Positions 15,844-25,478 of a stretch of 64,000 bases of DNA are shown here, piece by piece. Origin of the DNA: Psychrobacillus psychrodurans (GTDB lineage: Bacteria; Bacillota; Bacilli; Bacillales_A; Planococcaceae); the NCBI RefSeq assembly GCF_027563345.1, contig NZ_JAMKBK010000009.1; one strand, 5' to 3'. A program made the position numbers and the translations under genes. Numbering within the stretch: position 1 is the stretch's first letter; the number at the start of each line of letters is the position of its first letter. The notes beneath the pieces are model-generated. The model did not search any database, was not told the origin of the DNA, and saw only the letters and a program-made list of their open reading frames with translations.

Positions 15844-16890
15844 TTAGATTTGAATTAGTTTCTGCGCTCGAATATCTCCTAAGAAGAACTTTCCATATGG
15901 AATCATTTTTTGAATGGCGATGGATGCTACTATTGGGGTGATTATCCCTAGTGTAGTAAAGCCAATAATGCCATATTGGAAATAATTATTCAGGATGATA
16001 TCCGTAAAAATATGCAAATACATTATAGAAATCGAGTGTTTTTCAATTTTCGCCAACCAATCTAGCGATAGAATAGCGGTAACTCTTTGAAACAGACCAA
16101 GAATAACGACTATAAACGCAATAGGAATGACTAAGTCCAGCAGAAGATGTTCGTATCGCAGGAATTTCATACTTAGGTGATAGTCGATATAGCCAAGTTT
16201 GTCTGTTATTATCGCAGTGATTGCAATGACCAAAGCTCCTATCAACCAAGATTTAGTAATGTTCATCCAAATTGATTTGGCATAATAGCCAAGAGCAAAA
16301 TAGACGATTGCCATTAGAACGACGTCTAGGTTCCAAAGCATAGGAATGGTTTGTGAAGCTTCGTCTGGAGCGCCGTTAATATATTGCATAGCGAAAATAC
16401 TCTCTAGATGAGCAACGATATAAAAAACAATGAGTAGTACAATTTGCTTGACTCGACTTAAATACTTTGTCATCATCATGAATAACAAATACGTAAAGAA
16501 AAGTGTCGTTACAAACCAGAAAACTCCATAAGCACCACGTGCAAAACGGCCCGCAATAACTAACTTCCATAAATCTTGCAAGTACCAGGATAAGTCAAAG
16601 TTACCTCCAGCAAGCTCCATTCCATATCGAACAGTTGTAATAGCTAATAAGAAAAACAAGTAAGGAACTATTAGCTGTAGGAATCTCTTTTTTATAGAGA
16701 CTCTTGTGTCTTGATCTTCTTTTAATTCTTTAAAAAATAATCCACTTAATAAGAAAAAAGCTGGCATATGAAACCAGTATATATATGTGATGAACGGAAA
16801 ATCTAATTCACCTGGATAATGTCCGATGACAACTAAAATCATTAAGAATCCTTTTGTTACATCGACCCATGTTAAACGTTTGTTAGCCAT
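15844..16890 (-). CDS. membrane acyltransferase, acyltransferase-3 family
   Basis: A 348-residue, about ten-helix protein that begins RLTWVDVTKGFLMILVVIGH, the signature of acyltransferase-3 proteins, with the conserved histidine at the end of helix 1 and FHMPAFFLLSGLFF in helix 2. Members O-acylate (mostly acetylate) sugars or wall polymers using cytoplasmic acyl donors. There is no fused SGNH domain; a separate SGNH hydrolase is encoded divergently next door, a pairing sometimes seen for surface O-acetylation systems. GGAGG precedes the ATG. The acceptor is unknown. Confidence 0.87.
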   Translation of the reverse strand: MANKRLTWVDVTKGFLMILVVIGHYPGELDFPFITYIYWFHMPAFFLLSGLFFKELKEDQDTRVSIKKRFLQLIVPYLFFLLAITTVRYGMELAGGNFDLSWYLQDLWKLVIAGRFARGAYGVFWFVTTLFFTYLLFMMMTKYLSRVKQIVLLIVFYIVAHLESIFAMQYINGAPDEASQTIPMLWNLDVVLMAIVYFALGYYAKSIWMNITKSWLIGALVIAITAIITDKLGYIDYHLSMKFLRYEHLLLDLVIPIAFIVVILGLFQRVTAILSLDWLAKIEKHSISIMYLHIFTDIILNNYFQYGIIGFTTLGIITPIVASIAIQKMIPYGKFFLGDIRAQKLIQI

Positions 16891-17001
16891 AAAACTTCCT
16901 CCAAAACATTAATTTCTATGTTTGTTTATCCGTTTTTGGGTAATTATAAACGTATAGTGTGTTTCAATTATATTACATATTGTTAAAAGGAGTTTTGTTA
17001 T

Positions 17002-17613
17002 ATGTTGGAAATAATTTGTTTTGGGGACAGTATCACTGCTAGAAAAGAGGGCAATCCATCACCCATTTTAACTCATAAATTGACGTCGAAAATGCCTAAT
17101 TATGAATTTATTAATGCCGGAGTATCTGGAAATACAACGGAGCAAGCAATGTTCCGTTTCAATAAAGATGTGTTATCTAAGCGCCCTGATGCGGTGACTG
17201 TACTTTTTGGAGCGAATGACTCAGCGACACATAAGTTTGTAGATTTAGAAACGTTTAAGCGTAATATTTCTTTATTTGCAAAGCAGGTGGGTCCTGAAAA
17301 GACAATATTGATCAGCCCTGCTCCTGTGGATGAGTCTCTTCAGCCGAATAGGACGAATGAACGTATGGAGAAATATGCACAGGCTGTTCAGGAGGTTGCC
17401 GAAGAAACGGGTAGTTATTTTATCGATTTCTTTCATATTTTTTATTCCAAACCAAACTACAGGGATCTATTAGTAGGGGAGAAGAATGATGGTCTGCATT
17501 TTGGTGAAGCTGGCTATGAATTGCTTTCTGATTTAATAGTGCAAAAATTGGAGGAAATGGAGATTGAGGATGGTTTCTTTAAAAAACTAGTAGACAGATT
17601 AATGAGAGGCTAG
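17002..17613 (+). CDS. SGNH/GDSL hydrolase
   Basis: 203 residues with block I FGDSIT (nucleophile S10), block II glycine in NAGVSGNT, block III GAND and block V DGLHFGEAGY (catalytic D and H). It is a cytoplasmic esterase or lipase-like enzyme since no signal peptide is present. It is divergent from the acyltransferase gene and followed after 60 bases by yugN. Ester substrate unknown. Confidence 0.9.
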   Translation: MLEIICFGDSITARKEGNPSPILTHKLTSKMPNYEFINAGVSGNTTEQAMFRFNKDVLSKRPDAVTVLFGANDSATHKFVDLETFKRNISLFAKQVGPEKTILISPAPVDESLQPNRTNERMEKYAQAVQEVAEETGSYFIDFFHIFYSKPNYRDLLVGEKNDGLHFGEAGYELLSDLIVQKLEEMEIEDGFFKKLVDRLMRG

Positions 17614-17673
17614 TATTTTTAAGACGATTCTTGGAGATGATAGGATGAAGATTCGAACGAGGAGTGGATTATT

Positions 17674-18084
17674 TTGCTGCAATTACAAACGGAGTTGGAA
17701 GGAAAAGAAATTGGTTTCGGTGATTTAAGAAGTAGAATAGATAGCCTAGGCTACACGATTGGCGGAAATTGGGATTACCATAAAGGTAGTTTTGACAATG
17801 TATTATGGAGAGATGAAGCGGAAACAATATACTTGCGACTTCCATTCGAAGTGGTGGAGGGAGAGCTAGACAATTACGATGCCCAAATTAAGTTCCAAAC
17901 GCCTTATGTCATCAAGCATGTAGTTAATATAGGTTTAGACGAGGATGAAAATTCTTTGCTAACATCGACAGGCTTCAATCAATTCCAAGATCCAGTTGAT
18001 AAGGACGGTCAAATTGCCAACAAAAATAAATGGACAGTAGCTGGTGAGCAAGCAGTTGAGAAAATCGTACGGTTAGTCCAATAA
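17674..18084 (+). CDS. yugN: YugN-like family protein
   Basis: A 136-residue soluble protein whose pattern (ELEGKEIGFGDLRSRIDSLG, IGGNWDYHKGSFD) fits the YugN-like family of Bacillales. Its function is unknown. A TTG start follows a GAGGAG site at about 9 bases. It may share a transcript with the GDSL hydrolase gene and ends in a clear terminator. Confidence 0.82.
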   Translation: MLQLQTELEGKEIGFGDLRSRIDSLGYTIGGNWDYHKGSFDNVLWRDEAETIYLRLPFEVVEGELDNYDAQIKFQTPYVIKHVVNIGLDEDENSLLTSTGFNQFQDPVDKDGQIANKNKWTVAGEQAVEKIVRLVQ

Positions 18085-18125
18085 AAAAGAGATCATTTCG
18101 TAGTGGATGCGAAGTGATCTTTTTT
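18083..18125 (+). terminator. terminator after yugN
   Basis: AAAAAAGAGATCA...TTCG pairs with CGAAGTGATCTTTTTT across a 9-base loop. Confidence 0.8.
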
Positions 18126-18147
18126 AATAGATAGCGTATATAAGAAT

Positions 18148-18210
18148 GTCCTGTGAACACTGGGTTTGTGGTATTTTTTCAAAATGAATATTACGACTGA
18201 TTTCCGTTTT
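18148..18210. repeat. interspersed repeat, degenerate copy A
   Basis: GTCCTGTGAACACTGGGTTT and, 30 bases on, CTGATTTCCGTTTT. The same two blocks in the same order occur at 58968-59034 (GTCCCGTGAATACTGGGTTT, CTGATTTACGTTT). The rest of the gap to 18410 holds only a C-rich stretch near 18380-18410 and a second partial echo (GACACTGGGCTCAG near 18332). Confidence 0.55.
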
Positions 18211-18410
18211 ATGAAGTGAAATAGCGAACGAAATTGTATCTTCGAGAGTTTCCTTTATCAATAGGAAAGTAGCTTTTCTCTAGTTATCCAAAAACGTACT
18301 TACCTGTTTCTAAAAGTTGTAGGAGGGTGTGGACACTGGGCTCAGAGGATCAGGCTTCTCTTTTTATCCGGTTTTTCTTAGCCCCCTAAGCTACCCTAAA
18401 GACCCCACAC

Positions 18411-18439
18411 TTACAATATTCGATATATTTCATTATAAT
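18411..18439 (+). promoter_or_regulatory. sigma-A promoter of the tsaE-tsaB-rimI-tsaD operon
   Basis: TTACAA, 17 bases, TATAAT; the -10 ends 38 bases before the tsaE start. Confidence 0.75.
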
Positions 18440-18477
18440 AGAAGCATTAGAGATGTAACTGGAAAGGAAAGCGACCG

Positions 18478-18930
18478 ATGAAATATGAACGAATGATTAA
18501 TTCGGAGCAAGAAACAAAGGCTCTTGCTGAGCAATTGGCAGTCCGCTTACATGCTGGAGATATACTGACTCTAGAAGGCGACCTAGGAGCAGGTAAAACG
18601 ACATTCACAAAAAGTGTGGCGAAAGGTTTAGGAATTACACGAAACGTAAATAGCCCAACGTTCACTATATTAAAGCAATATGAGGGCAGGCTGCCGTTAA
18701 ATCATTTAGATGTCTACCGACTTGCGGATAGTGATGAGGATTTAGGCTGGGACGAGCTGTTTTACGGCGATGCGGTAAGCATCATTGAGTGGGCACATTT
18801 GATAGAAGAGGATTTGCCAGCAGAACGACTGGCGATTCAGATTCTTCGTCTAGATGAGAATGCCAGAAAATTTACGTTTATGCCCTATGGCAAACGATAT
18901 GAACAATTATGTGAGGAGCTTTTTGAATGA
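18478..18930 (+). CDS. tsaE: tRNA t6A37 threonylcarbamoyltransferase complex ATPase TsaE
   Basis: A 150-residue P-loop ATPase with Walker A GDLGAGKTT (34-42) and the family tail motif SIIEWAHL. It drives turnover of the TsaB-TsaD complex that installs N6-threonylcarbamoyladenosine at position 37 of ANN-decoding tRNAs. First gene of a four-gene operon: its stop overlaps the tsaB start by 4 bases (ATGA). The start ATG follows GGAAAGCG, a modest ribosome site. Confidence 0.95.
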   Translation: MKYERMINSEQETKALAEQLAVRLHAGDILTLEGDLGAGKTTFTKSVAKGLGITRNVNSPTFTILKQYEGRLPLNHLDVYRLADSDEDLGWDELFYGDAVSIIEWAHLIEEDLPAERLAIQILRLDENARKFTFMPYGKRYEQLCEELFE

Positions 18931-19613
18931 TTTGGTTAGGAATAGATACATCAAATACACCTCTTGCGATAGCTATTGTAAAGGATGAACAAGTACTTGC
19001 TTCGTTTCAGTCATCAATGAAAATTACGCACTCGATTGGCACGATGCCAGCTATTGAAGAATTAATGGAAAAAGCAAATATTAAGCCAAATGAAATAGAA
19101 GCGATTGCTGTAGCGAAAGGACCGGGTTCCTATACAGGAGTTCGTATTGGAGTAACGATTGGAAAAACACTCGCTTGGACACTAAAAGTGCCAATATATT
19201 CGGTGTCAAGCTTACATGTACTTGCTGAGAATGCTCCGTATTTCCAAGGTGTTGTTTGTTCCATTATGGACGCACGTCGTAGTAATGTATTTGCTGGAAT
19301 TTATGCAAACGGGGAAGTAGTAAAGGAAGCACATATATCCTTAGTTGATTTACTAACAACTCTAGATAATATGGAACAGCAAGTGTTATTTGTCGGCATG
19401 GACGTTTCGATTCACTGGGAGCAAATAAAAGAAGTACTTGGAGATAAGGTTCAGCGGGCTAATGCCGCTTTCGATTTACCAAATGCAGCTGTATTAATAG
19501 AAATGGCGAAAAAAATGGAGCCTTCCGAAGTACATACAGTTGTGCCTGAGTATTTGCGTATTACCGAAGCAGAGGCAAACTGGATGAAAGAGCAGAAGAA
19601 AAATGGAAACTAA
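18927..19613 (+). CDS. tsaB: tRNA t6A complex dimerization subunit TsaB
   Basis: ASKHA-fold protein of 228 residues, starting WLGIDTSNTPLAIAIV, with the conserved AKGPGSYTGVRIGVTIGKTLA segment. It is the non-catalytic partner that dimerises with TsaD in t6A synthesis. It overlaps tsaE by 4 bases and rimI by 11, indicating tight translational coupling. Confidence 0.95.
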   Translation: MIWLGIDTSNTPLAIAIVKDEQVLASFQSSMKITHSIGTMPAIEELMEKANIKPNEIEAIAVAKGPGSYTGVRIGVTIGKTLAWTLKVPIYSVSSLHVLAENAPYFQGVVCSIMDARRSNVFAGIYANGEVVKEAHISLVDLLTTLDNMEQQVLFVGMDVSIHWEQIKEVLGDKVQRANAAFDLPNAAVLIEMAKKMEPSEVHTVVPEYLRITEAEANWMKEQKKNGN

Positions 19614-20058
19614 TATAACGTATCGAAAAATGACTTTAGATGATATAGATCAAGTACTGTTGATCGAACAGGAGGCATTCGACACACCTTGGACGAGGGA
19701 AGCCTTTGAGCACGAAATGACGACAAATTTGTATTCACATTATCTTGTTGCTGAAACAGAAGCAAAAGATATAATCGGATACTGTGGCATGTGGATAGTT
19801 ATGGATGAAAGTCATATTACTAATGTGGCAGTAGCTGAACGTATGCGTGGAAACAAAATTGGCGAAGGATTGATGCGGGAGGCTATCCGTGTAGTAACAG
19901 AGCAAAATGTAGTACTCATGACACTTGAAGTTAGAGTATCAAATGATGTGGCGAAAAACTTATATTATAAACTTAACTTCCAAGACGGAGGCATACGGAA
20001 AAATTATTATTCAGACACCGGAGAGGATGCACTTGTGATGTGGGTGGAATTTAAATGA
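19603..20058 (+). CDS. rimI: ribosomal protein S18-alanine N-acetyltransferase RimI
   Basis: GNAT acetyltransferase of 151 residues with the RimI pattern FDTPWTREAFEHEM, an acetyl-CoA loop around RMRGNKIGEGL, and the late NLYYKLNFQ motif. RimI acetylates the N-terminal alanine of ribosomal protein S18. It is encoded between tsaB and tsaD, as in B. subtilis, and overlaps tsaD by 4 bases. Confidence 0.93.
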   Translation: METNITYRKMTLDDIDQVLLIEQEAFDTPWTREAFEHEMTTNLYSHYLVAETEAKDIIGYCGMWIVMDESHITNVAVAERMRGNKIGEGLMREAIRVVTEQNVVLMTLEVRVSNDVAKNLYYKLNFQDGGIRKNYYSDTGEDALVMWVEFK

Positions 20059-21074
20059 GAAAAGACCAATATATATTAGGAATTGAAACGAGCTGTGATG
20101 AAACAGCAGCATCGATTGTAAAAAATGGGCATGAGATTATATCTAATGTAGTAGCATCACAAATCGAAAGCCATAAACGATTTGGTGGAGTAGTACCAGA
20201 AGTCGCATCGAGACACCATGTGGAGCAGATTACGATTGTTATCGAAGAAGCATTAAAACAAGCGGATATGACACCACAGGATTTAGATGCAGTTGCAGTT
20301 ACAGAAGGCCCAGGGTTAGTCGGAGCACTTCTGATAGGTATAAATGCTGCGAAAGCATTCGCTTTTGCAAATGGGCTTCCACTAGTTGGAGTCCACCACA
20401 TCGCGGGGCATATTTACGCTAATGCACTAGTACAGAAGATGGAATTCCCACTTTTGGCATTAGTTGTTTCTGGAGGTCATACGGAGCTTGTATTGATGAA
20501 GGAAGATGGACAGTTCGAATTAATCGGTGAGACTAGGGATGACGCTGCAGGTGAAGCGTACGACAAAGTAGCTCGAGTATTGAATCTTCCATATCCAGGA
20601 GGTCCACATATCGATAAACTTGCTAACGAAAGTGATGAAGCATTGCAATTTCCTAGAGCATGGCTAGAGGAAGGGTCATATGATTTTAGCTTCAGTGGAT
20701 TAAAATCTGCAGTTATCAATTATCAGCATAACGCCGAGCAACGTGGAGAAGAGATAAATCCGAACCACCTAGCGGCAGGATTCCAGCAAAGTGTAGTGGA
20801 AGTGTTAACGACAAAAACTATACGTGCAGCACGTGAATTTAAAGTGAAGCAAGTGATTGCTGCGGGTGGAGTTGCTGCAAATAAAGGACTTCGTAATTCA
20901 CTAGAGGAAGCTTTTACAAAAGAGAATATACATTTTTATGTACCACCCATCAAGCTATGTACAGACAATGCAGCCATGATTGCTGCCGCTGGAAATTCTA
21001 AGTATTCAGCAGGACATTTAAGTGATATGTCGATGAATGGTAGACCAGGTCTAGAATTAAATAGTTGGAATTAA
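20055..21074 (+). CDS. tsaD: tRNA t6A37 threonylcarbamoyltransferase TsaD
   Basis: The catalytic subunit of t6A synthesis, 339 residues, ASKHA fold. It carries ILGIETSCDETAASIV at the N-terminus and the metal ligands H115 and H119 in HHIAGH; downstream it has VSGGHTELVL, GEAYDKVARVL and the late DNAAMIAAAG block. Last gene of the operon. A terminator follows about 95 bases later. Confidence 0.96.
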   Translation: MRKDQYILGIETSCDETAASIVKNGHEIISNVVASQIESHKRFGGVVPEVASRHHVEQITIVIEEALKQADMTPQDLDAVAVTEGPGLVGALLIGINAAKAFAFANGLPLVGVHHIAGHIYANALVQKMEFPLLALVVSGGHTELVLMKEDGQFELIGETRDDAAGEAYDKVARVLNLPYPGGPHIDKLANESDEALQFPRAWLEEGSYDFSFSGLKSAVINYQHNAEQRGEEINPNHLAAGFQQSVVEVLTTKTIRAAREFKVKQVIAAGGVAANKGLRNSLEEAFTKENIHFYVPPIKLCTDNAAMIAAAGNSKYSAGHLSDMSMNGRPGLELNSWN

Positions 21075-21170
21075 GAAAAACAAATGCGCCTATTTTAGTA
21101 CCGAGATTCTGAAACGAGTCAAAGCCTATTCGCTTGTAGTCTAGACTCTAAACAACTAAATGAAATACTC

Positions 21171-21207
21171 AAATCCTCTTTTCTTCGACAAGAAAAGAGG
21201 ATTTTTT
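21171..21207 (+). terminator. terminator of the tsa operon
   Basis: A 15-bp perfect stem (AAATCCTCTTTTCTT / AAGAAAAGAGGATTT) around CGAC, followed by TTTTTT. Confidence 0.92.
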
Positions 21208-21247
21208 ATCATGGAATTTAGAAGTTGTCAATAGAGAACATTCGTAC

Positions 21248-21418
21248 TTATGCACATTTTGTGGATAACATGTGCGTAACTTAGACGCAAACTATATATA
21301 GTATGATTGTTATACACATCAATGTGGACAACTTATTTTTAAAATTGTGGACAATGTGGATAAACCTGTTGATAGATTGATATAACTAGTTTTTCTTTGT
21401 GAATAAATATGTGGAGAA
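21248..21418. promoter_or_regulatory. DnaA-box cluster
   Basis: Eight 9-mers of the DnaA-box type in 171 bp. Plus strand: TTATGCACA (21248), TTATACACA (21310). Minus strand: TTATCCACA (21268-21260 and 21363-21355), TTGTCCACA (21331-21323 and 21354-21346), TTATTCACA (21406-21398), TTCTCCACA (21418-21410). Two are perfect and three more fit TTATNCACA. No replication gene is nearby. A DnaA-box cluster after gcp/tsaD is, as I recall, one of those reported in B. subtilis to titrate DnaA and restrain initiation. The rest of the 21075-21624 gap shows nothing else. Confidence 0.8.
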
Positions 21419-21624
21419 AAGTTATTATAAAATAGTACTTGACCAACATATATGTATACTATTCGACACTGCAACAATTATAAGATTAAAACATAAGAAG
21501 GATTATCGCTGAAATTGTAGAATTCTAGTAATAGGTGGAAAGTATCAGAATAGGTTGTAAGGTTTCATTCTGGCCAATAAAAATAAGATAGAATATTATT
21601 ACTCAATTTTAGGGAGGAAACTTA

Positions 21625-22110
21625 GTGAAGATGTTTTTTCAGTATAATTGGTTGGTTAGGGAAGACTGGTATCTATGGTGTGAGAGATTAAGTGAAGAAG
21701 AACTGTTATGCAAACGCACAGGTGGAGTAGGAAGCATTTTAGAAACATTATTTCATATAGTAGATGTGGAATGGAGTTGGATTCGTGTTTTACAGGATCA
21801 GCCTGATTTTCAGGAGAGTTTTGAAAATTATAGTACTCTGGAGAAAGTAAGGCAATTAGACGCAAAATTTCGATTGGAAGTCGAAGCCTTTGTAAACAAC
21901 TGGAATGATAGCATGGAAAGTCGCATACTTTACGATACGTTGCCAGATGGAAGAATTGAACGGGATACTTGGGGTGAAGTTATTCGACATGTAATTGCTC
22001 ATGAGATACACCATATCGGACAATTATCTATTTGGGCAAGAGAATTAGGAAAAAAACCGATATCTGCTAATGTAATTGGACGTGGACTTGCTGATTCAGC
22101 AAAAGAATAA
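21625..22110 (+). CDS. DinB family protein
   Basis: 161 residues of the DinB/YfiT four-helix metal-binding fold. The three histidine ligands are expected in LFHIVDVEW and in HEIHHIGQ. Members are thiol-dependent transferases or of unknown role; many respond to stress. The GTG start follows AGGGAGGAAA. It stands alone. Confidence 0.87.
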   Translation: MKMFFQYNWLVREDWYLWCERLSEEELLCKRTGGVGSILETLFHIVDVEWSWIRVLQDQPDFQESFENYSTLEKVRQLDAKFRLEVEAFVNNWNDSMESRILYDTLPDGRIERDTWGEVIRHVIAHEIHHIGQLSIWARELGKKPISANVIGRGLADSAKE

Positions 22111-22277
22111 ATGATTCACAAGACAAACGGAGTTGTAATTTACCGCACATCTTCGATGAAGTTTTATATTTTGAGATTCAAAGGATTAGGTCATTTTTAG
22201 AAAAGGTAAAAGAGTGCAACAGCTAAAATATTTTTCTAACAGCTTATTTCAAATGTTGTAAAACGATGGAGGACATA

Positions 22278-23360
22278 ATGTTGAATACGACAAGTATAGA
22301 GGCCGTAAAGAGGCATTTGGATAAATACTTTAATAAAATTCATCAAAAAAATACTCAATCAAGCATCCAAATTCTGATTGATAGTAAAAAGTTAGATTTT
22401 CAGTATAACTATTCATCAGAAGATTCAAACCAACCTTTCCATATTGCAAGTATTGGTAAAATGTTTACTGCTACTCTAATAATGATTTTAATAGACAGAA
22501 ATAGTTTATCCTTACACGATCCGATATCAAATTATTTTACAAATATAGAACTTGAAAATCTCTTTATATTTAAGGATAAAGATTATATAAAAGAAGTTAC
22601 CGTAGAACAATTATTAGCGCATACTTCAGGAATCGGTGATTATTTCGAAGATCCAGTAAATTTAGGTAGTCCGATGTCTAAATTGATCGTTTCCGAATCT
22701 GAAAAGAAATGGACTCCTTATGAATTAGTTGAATTCACACGGAAAAGGCAAAAAGCTGCAGGGATACCTGGGAAGGTCTTTCATTACTCAGATACTGGTT
22801 ATATTTTACTTGGTTTAATCATTGAAAAAGTTTCAGGAAAACCATTTCATGAGAATCTACATGATGAAATCTTTACCCCACTTGGAATGCAGGACTCTTA
22901 TATGCTATTCTATTCGGAACCTAAAAATCCCCTACAAAAATTTCAAAAGATTTGGCTTAACGGCACAGATGTAACAGACTTTCAAAGTCTAAGTGTGGAC
23001 TGGTCGGGAGGTGGAATAATATCTACTCCAAATGATCTTCTTTCTTTTAATAGAGCTTTTAGAGAAGGAAGATTATTTAATGAAGAAAAAATACAGTTTA
23101 TGGAAAAATTCAAACATAAATTCAGAACTGGTATTCACTATGGAACAGGGCTAATGGAAATCCGATTTGAAGAGTTCTTTTTTCTATTGAAAGGGTTACC
23201 AAGAGTAAGAGGGCATATTGGAGTTCTTTCAACTCATTTGTTTTATGACCCATCTACTGAGACCCATATTATTATGAATTTTGGATCGAGTAAACTAATG
23301 GTTCAAAGTTTCAAGGCATTAATTGAAGTTATTAGACAACTAAAAAGAGTAAAATCATAA
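22278..23360 (+). CDS. serine hydrolase, beta-lactamase/class C PBP family
   Basis: A 360-residue beta-lactamase-fold hydrolase without signal peptide. The active-site SxxK is SIGK (S58, K61), the YxN-type motif is YSDTGY, and the third motif is the HIG of RGHIGVLS. It is probably an esterase or peptidase rather than a beta-lactamase. The frame opens at 22266, but ATG 22278 has GGAGG with 5-base spacing. It converges on ydiF across a shared terminator. Confidence 0.88.
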   Translation: MLNTTSIEAVKRHLDKYFNKIHQKNTQSSIQILIDSKKLDFQYNYSSEDSNQPFHIASIGKMFTATLIMILIDRNSLSLHDPISNYFTNIELENLFIFKDKDYIKEVTVEQLLAHTSGIGDYFEDPVNLGSPMSKLIVSESEKKWTPYELVEFTRKRQKAAGIPGKVFHYSDTGYILLGLIIEKVSGKPFHENLHDEIFTPLGMQDSYMLFYSEPKNPLQKFQKIWLNGTDVTDFQSLSVDWSGGGIISTPNDLLSFNRAFREGRLFNEEKIQFMEKFKHKFRTGIHYGTGLMEIRFEEFFFLLKGLPRVRGHIGVLSTHLFYDPSTETHIIMNFGSSKLMVQSFKALIEVIRQLKRVKS

Positions 23361-23368
23361 GCAATTAG

Positions 23369-23414
23369 AAAAGGTAGTGAAGCCAAAAAAACGAATTGGT
23401 TTCACTACCTTTTT
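23369..23414. terminator. bidirectional terminator
   Basis: AAAGGTAGTGAA...CC pairs with GG...TTCACTACCTTT, with T or A runs on both sides, between convergent genes. Confidence 0.85.
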
Positions 23415-23416
23415 CT

Positions 23417-25348
23417 TTATGGGGCTATTTCTTCTAATTGTTCCTGTAATTCTAACCATTCATTTGATAGGTCATCTTGTTTTTCCTTCAACTGATCTAG
23501 TTCACGCTGTAATTGTTGGACAGCTTCGTGGTCTTGGAAGATTTCAGGGTCACATAGCTTTTCTTCAATTGTAGCAATTTCCACATCAACAGTTGGAATC
23601 TGACTTTCTAGTTCCTCTAGCTGACGTCGAAGCTGGCGTTCTTTTTTCTTTGATTCTTTATCAATTGTGGATGTGTTCACTTTCGTAACTACCGTATTTT
23701 CAACAACTGCATTTTCTAATGCTAGTTCTTCCATTTCTTCTTTTTTTTCTAGGTAATAGTCGTAGTCTCCAAGGAATAGGGTTGCATCCTCGCTTGCTAA
23801 CTCAATAACCTTTGTTGCAATTCGGTTTATAAAATATCTGTCATGGGATACGAATATGATAGTCCCGGGGAAGTCGAGTAATGCATTTTCGAGAACTTCT
23901 TTACTGTCTAAGTCTAAATGGTTGGTAGGCTCATCGAGTACGAGTGTGTTCGCTTTTAAAAGCATTAGCTTTGCAAGAGCGAGTCTTGCCTTTTCACCAC
24001 CGGATAGTGTAGATACCGTTTTTTGTACATCATCTCCTGAAAACAAGAAACGGCCTAATACAGTGCGGACATCTCGTTCATTCATCAACGGCCATTCATC
24101 CCATAGTTCTTGTAAAGCTGTTTTGTTGCCAGTTAATGCTGCTTGTTCTTGATCATAGTATCCAAATTGGACATTAGTACCATACTGGATTTTCCCATCA
24201 GCGGCATTTAATTGTTTCATAATTGTTTTTAGTAAAGTTGATTTGCCCACTCCATTTGGTCCAACGAGTGCAATGCGGTCTTGCTTGTACACAGAGAAGG
24301 AAATATTCGATGAAACAGTTTTGTTTGGATAGCCAACTGCAATTTGCTCCAGACGAAGTACGTCATTGCCACTTGGTCGATCGATAGTAAATCCGAAAGA
24401 AGCAGATTTTTCATCACCATCTGGGGATTCCATCCAATCTGTTTTCTCAATAACTTTACGTCTAGATTGAGCCATTTTAGTTGTAGAGGCACGGGCAAGA
24501 TTTTTACTGACAAAATCCTCGAGTTTTGCTTTTTCCTCTTGCTGTTTTTCATACTTCTTTCTATCTAACTCATAGTTTTTTGCTTTTTGCGTTAAGTACG
24601 AACTGTAGTTGCCAACGTATCTTACTACATTATGCCGAGATACTTCGTAAACAAAGTTGACTACTTGGTCTAAAAAGTAACGGTCATGTGAGACGATAAG
24701 AACTGCACCGCTATAATTTTTCAGATAGTTTTCTAAAAAGCTTAGCGTTTGAATGTCCAAATGGTTGGTAGGCTCATCGAGGATTAGCAAGTCTGGCTTA
24801 CTTAGAAGCATTTTTGCAAGTGCTAGCCTCGTTTTTTGTCCTCCTGACAATGCTTGGACAGGCTTATCATAATCATCTGGGAAAAACTGCATGCCGTGTA
24901 ATATAGAGCGTATATCTGATTCGAAGCGATAGCCACCTGCCTCATTAAAGGCTAACTGTAATTCATCGTACGTTGCTGCCACTCTTGAATAAGCTTCAGT
25001 ATCTTCATATATAGTAGGGTCTGCCATTTGTGATTCTAGGGAACGAAGCTCTTTTTCAGAGTTAATGAGATGACTAAAGATTGTCTTCATTTCCTCCCAG
25101 ATTGTCAATTTAGATTCGAGACCTGCATGCTGTTCTAAATAGCCAAGACGAATATTTTTTGGCATAATTATTTCGCCTGAATCATACGACATTTCACCTG
25201 CTATTATTTTAAGTAGTGTAGATTTTCCGGCACCGTTTCTACCAACAAGGGCAACCCGGTCTCGATCCTGAACCTCTAGCTTTACGTTAGTTAATATATC
25301 TTCACCGTTAAAGGATTTTGTTATTTGATTGACTTGTAAAACAATCAC
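23417..25348 (-). CDS. ydiF: ABC-F family ATPase (YdiF/Uup type)
   Basis: A soluble twin-ATPase of about 643 residues with no membrane segments. First domain: GRNGAGKST, LSGGQKTRLALAKML, DEPTNHLDI. Second: GPNGVGKST, LSGGEKARLALAKLM, DEPTNHLDLDS. A charged interdomain linker and a C-terminal Glu/Gln/Leu-rich coiled coil (last 80 residues) follow the Uup plan. ABC-F proteins act on ribosomes at the E site. The frame opens at GTG 25360; GTG 25348, 9 bases after GAGGTG, is preferred. Position next to tsaD and rex matches B. subtilis ydiF. Confidence 0.93.
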   Translation of the reverse strand: MIVLQVNQITKSFNGEDILTNVKLEVQDRDRVALVGRNGAGKSTLLKIIAGEMSYDSGEIIMPKNIRLGYLEQHAGLESKLTIWEEMKTIFSHLINSEKELRSLESQMADPTIYEDTEAYSRVAATYDELQLAFNEAGGYRFESDIRSILHGMQFFPDDYDKPVQALSGGQKTRLALAKMLLSKPDLLILDEPTNHLDIQTLSFLENYLKNYSGAVLIVSHDRYFLDQVVNFVYEVSRHNVVRYVGNYSSYLTQKAKNYELDRKKYEKQQEEKAKLEDFVSKNLARASTTKMAQSRRKVIEKTDWMESPDGDEKSASFGFTIDRPSGNDVLRLEQIAVGYPNKTVSSNISFSVYKQDRIALVGPNGVGKSTLLKTIMKQLNAADGKIQYGTNVQFGYYDQEQAALTGNKTALQELWDEWPLMNERDVRTVLGRFLFSGDDVQKTVSTLSGGEKARLALAKLMLLKANTLVLDEPTNHLDLDSKEVLENALLDFPGTIIFVSHDRYFINRIATKVIELASEDATLFLGDYDYYLEKKEEMEELALENAVVENTVVTKVNTSTIDKESKKKERQLRRQLEELESQIPTVDVEIATIEEKLCDPEIFQDHEAVQQLQRELDQLKEKQDDLSNEWLELQEQLEEIAP

Positions 25349-25478
25349 AATTATTCGCACCTCAATTCTATCCTTAGTGTAATAGATAGGGCTTGTCGTT
25401 GCAACGCTCTAGGTTTACAATGGTAGAAATGTCTAGTAAGATAATAACGATTTGTTTGACTAAACTAGGAGGATTTTT

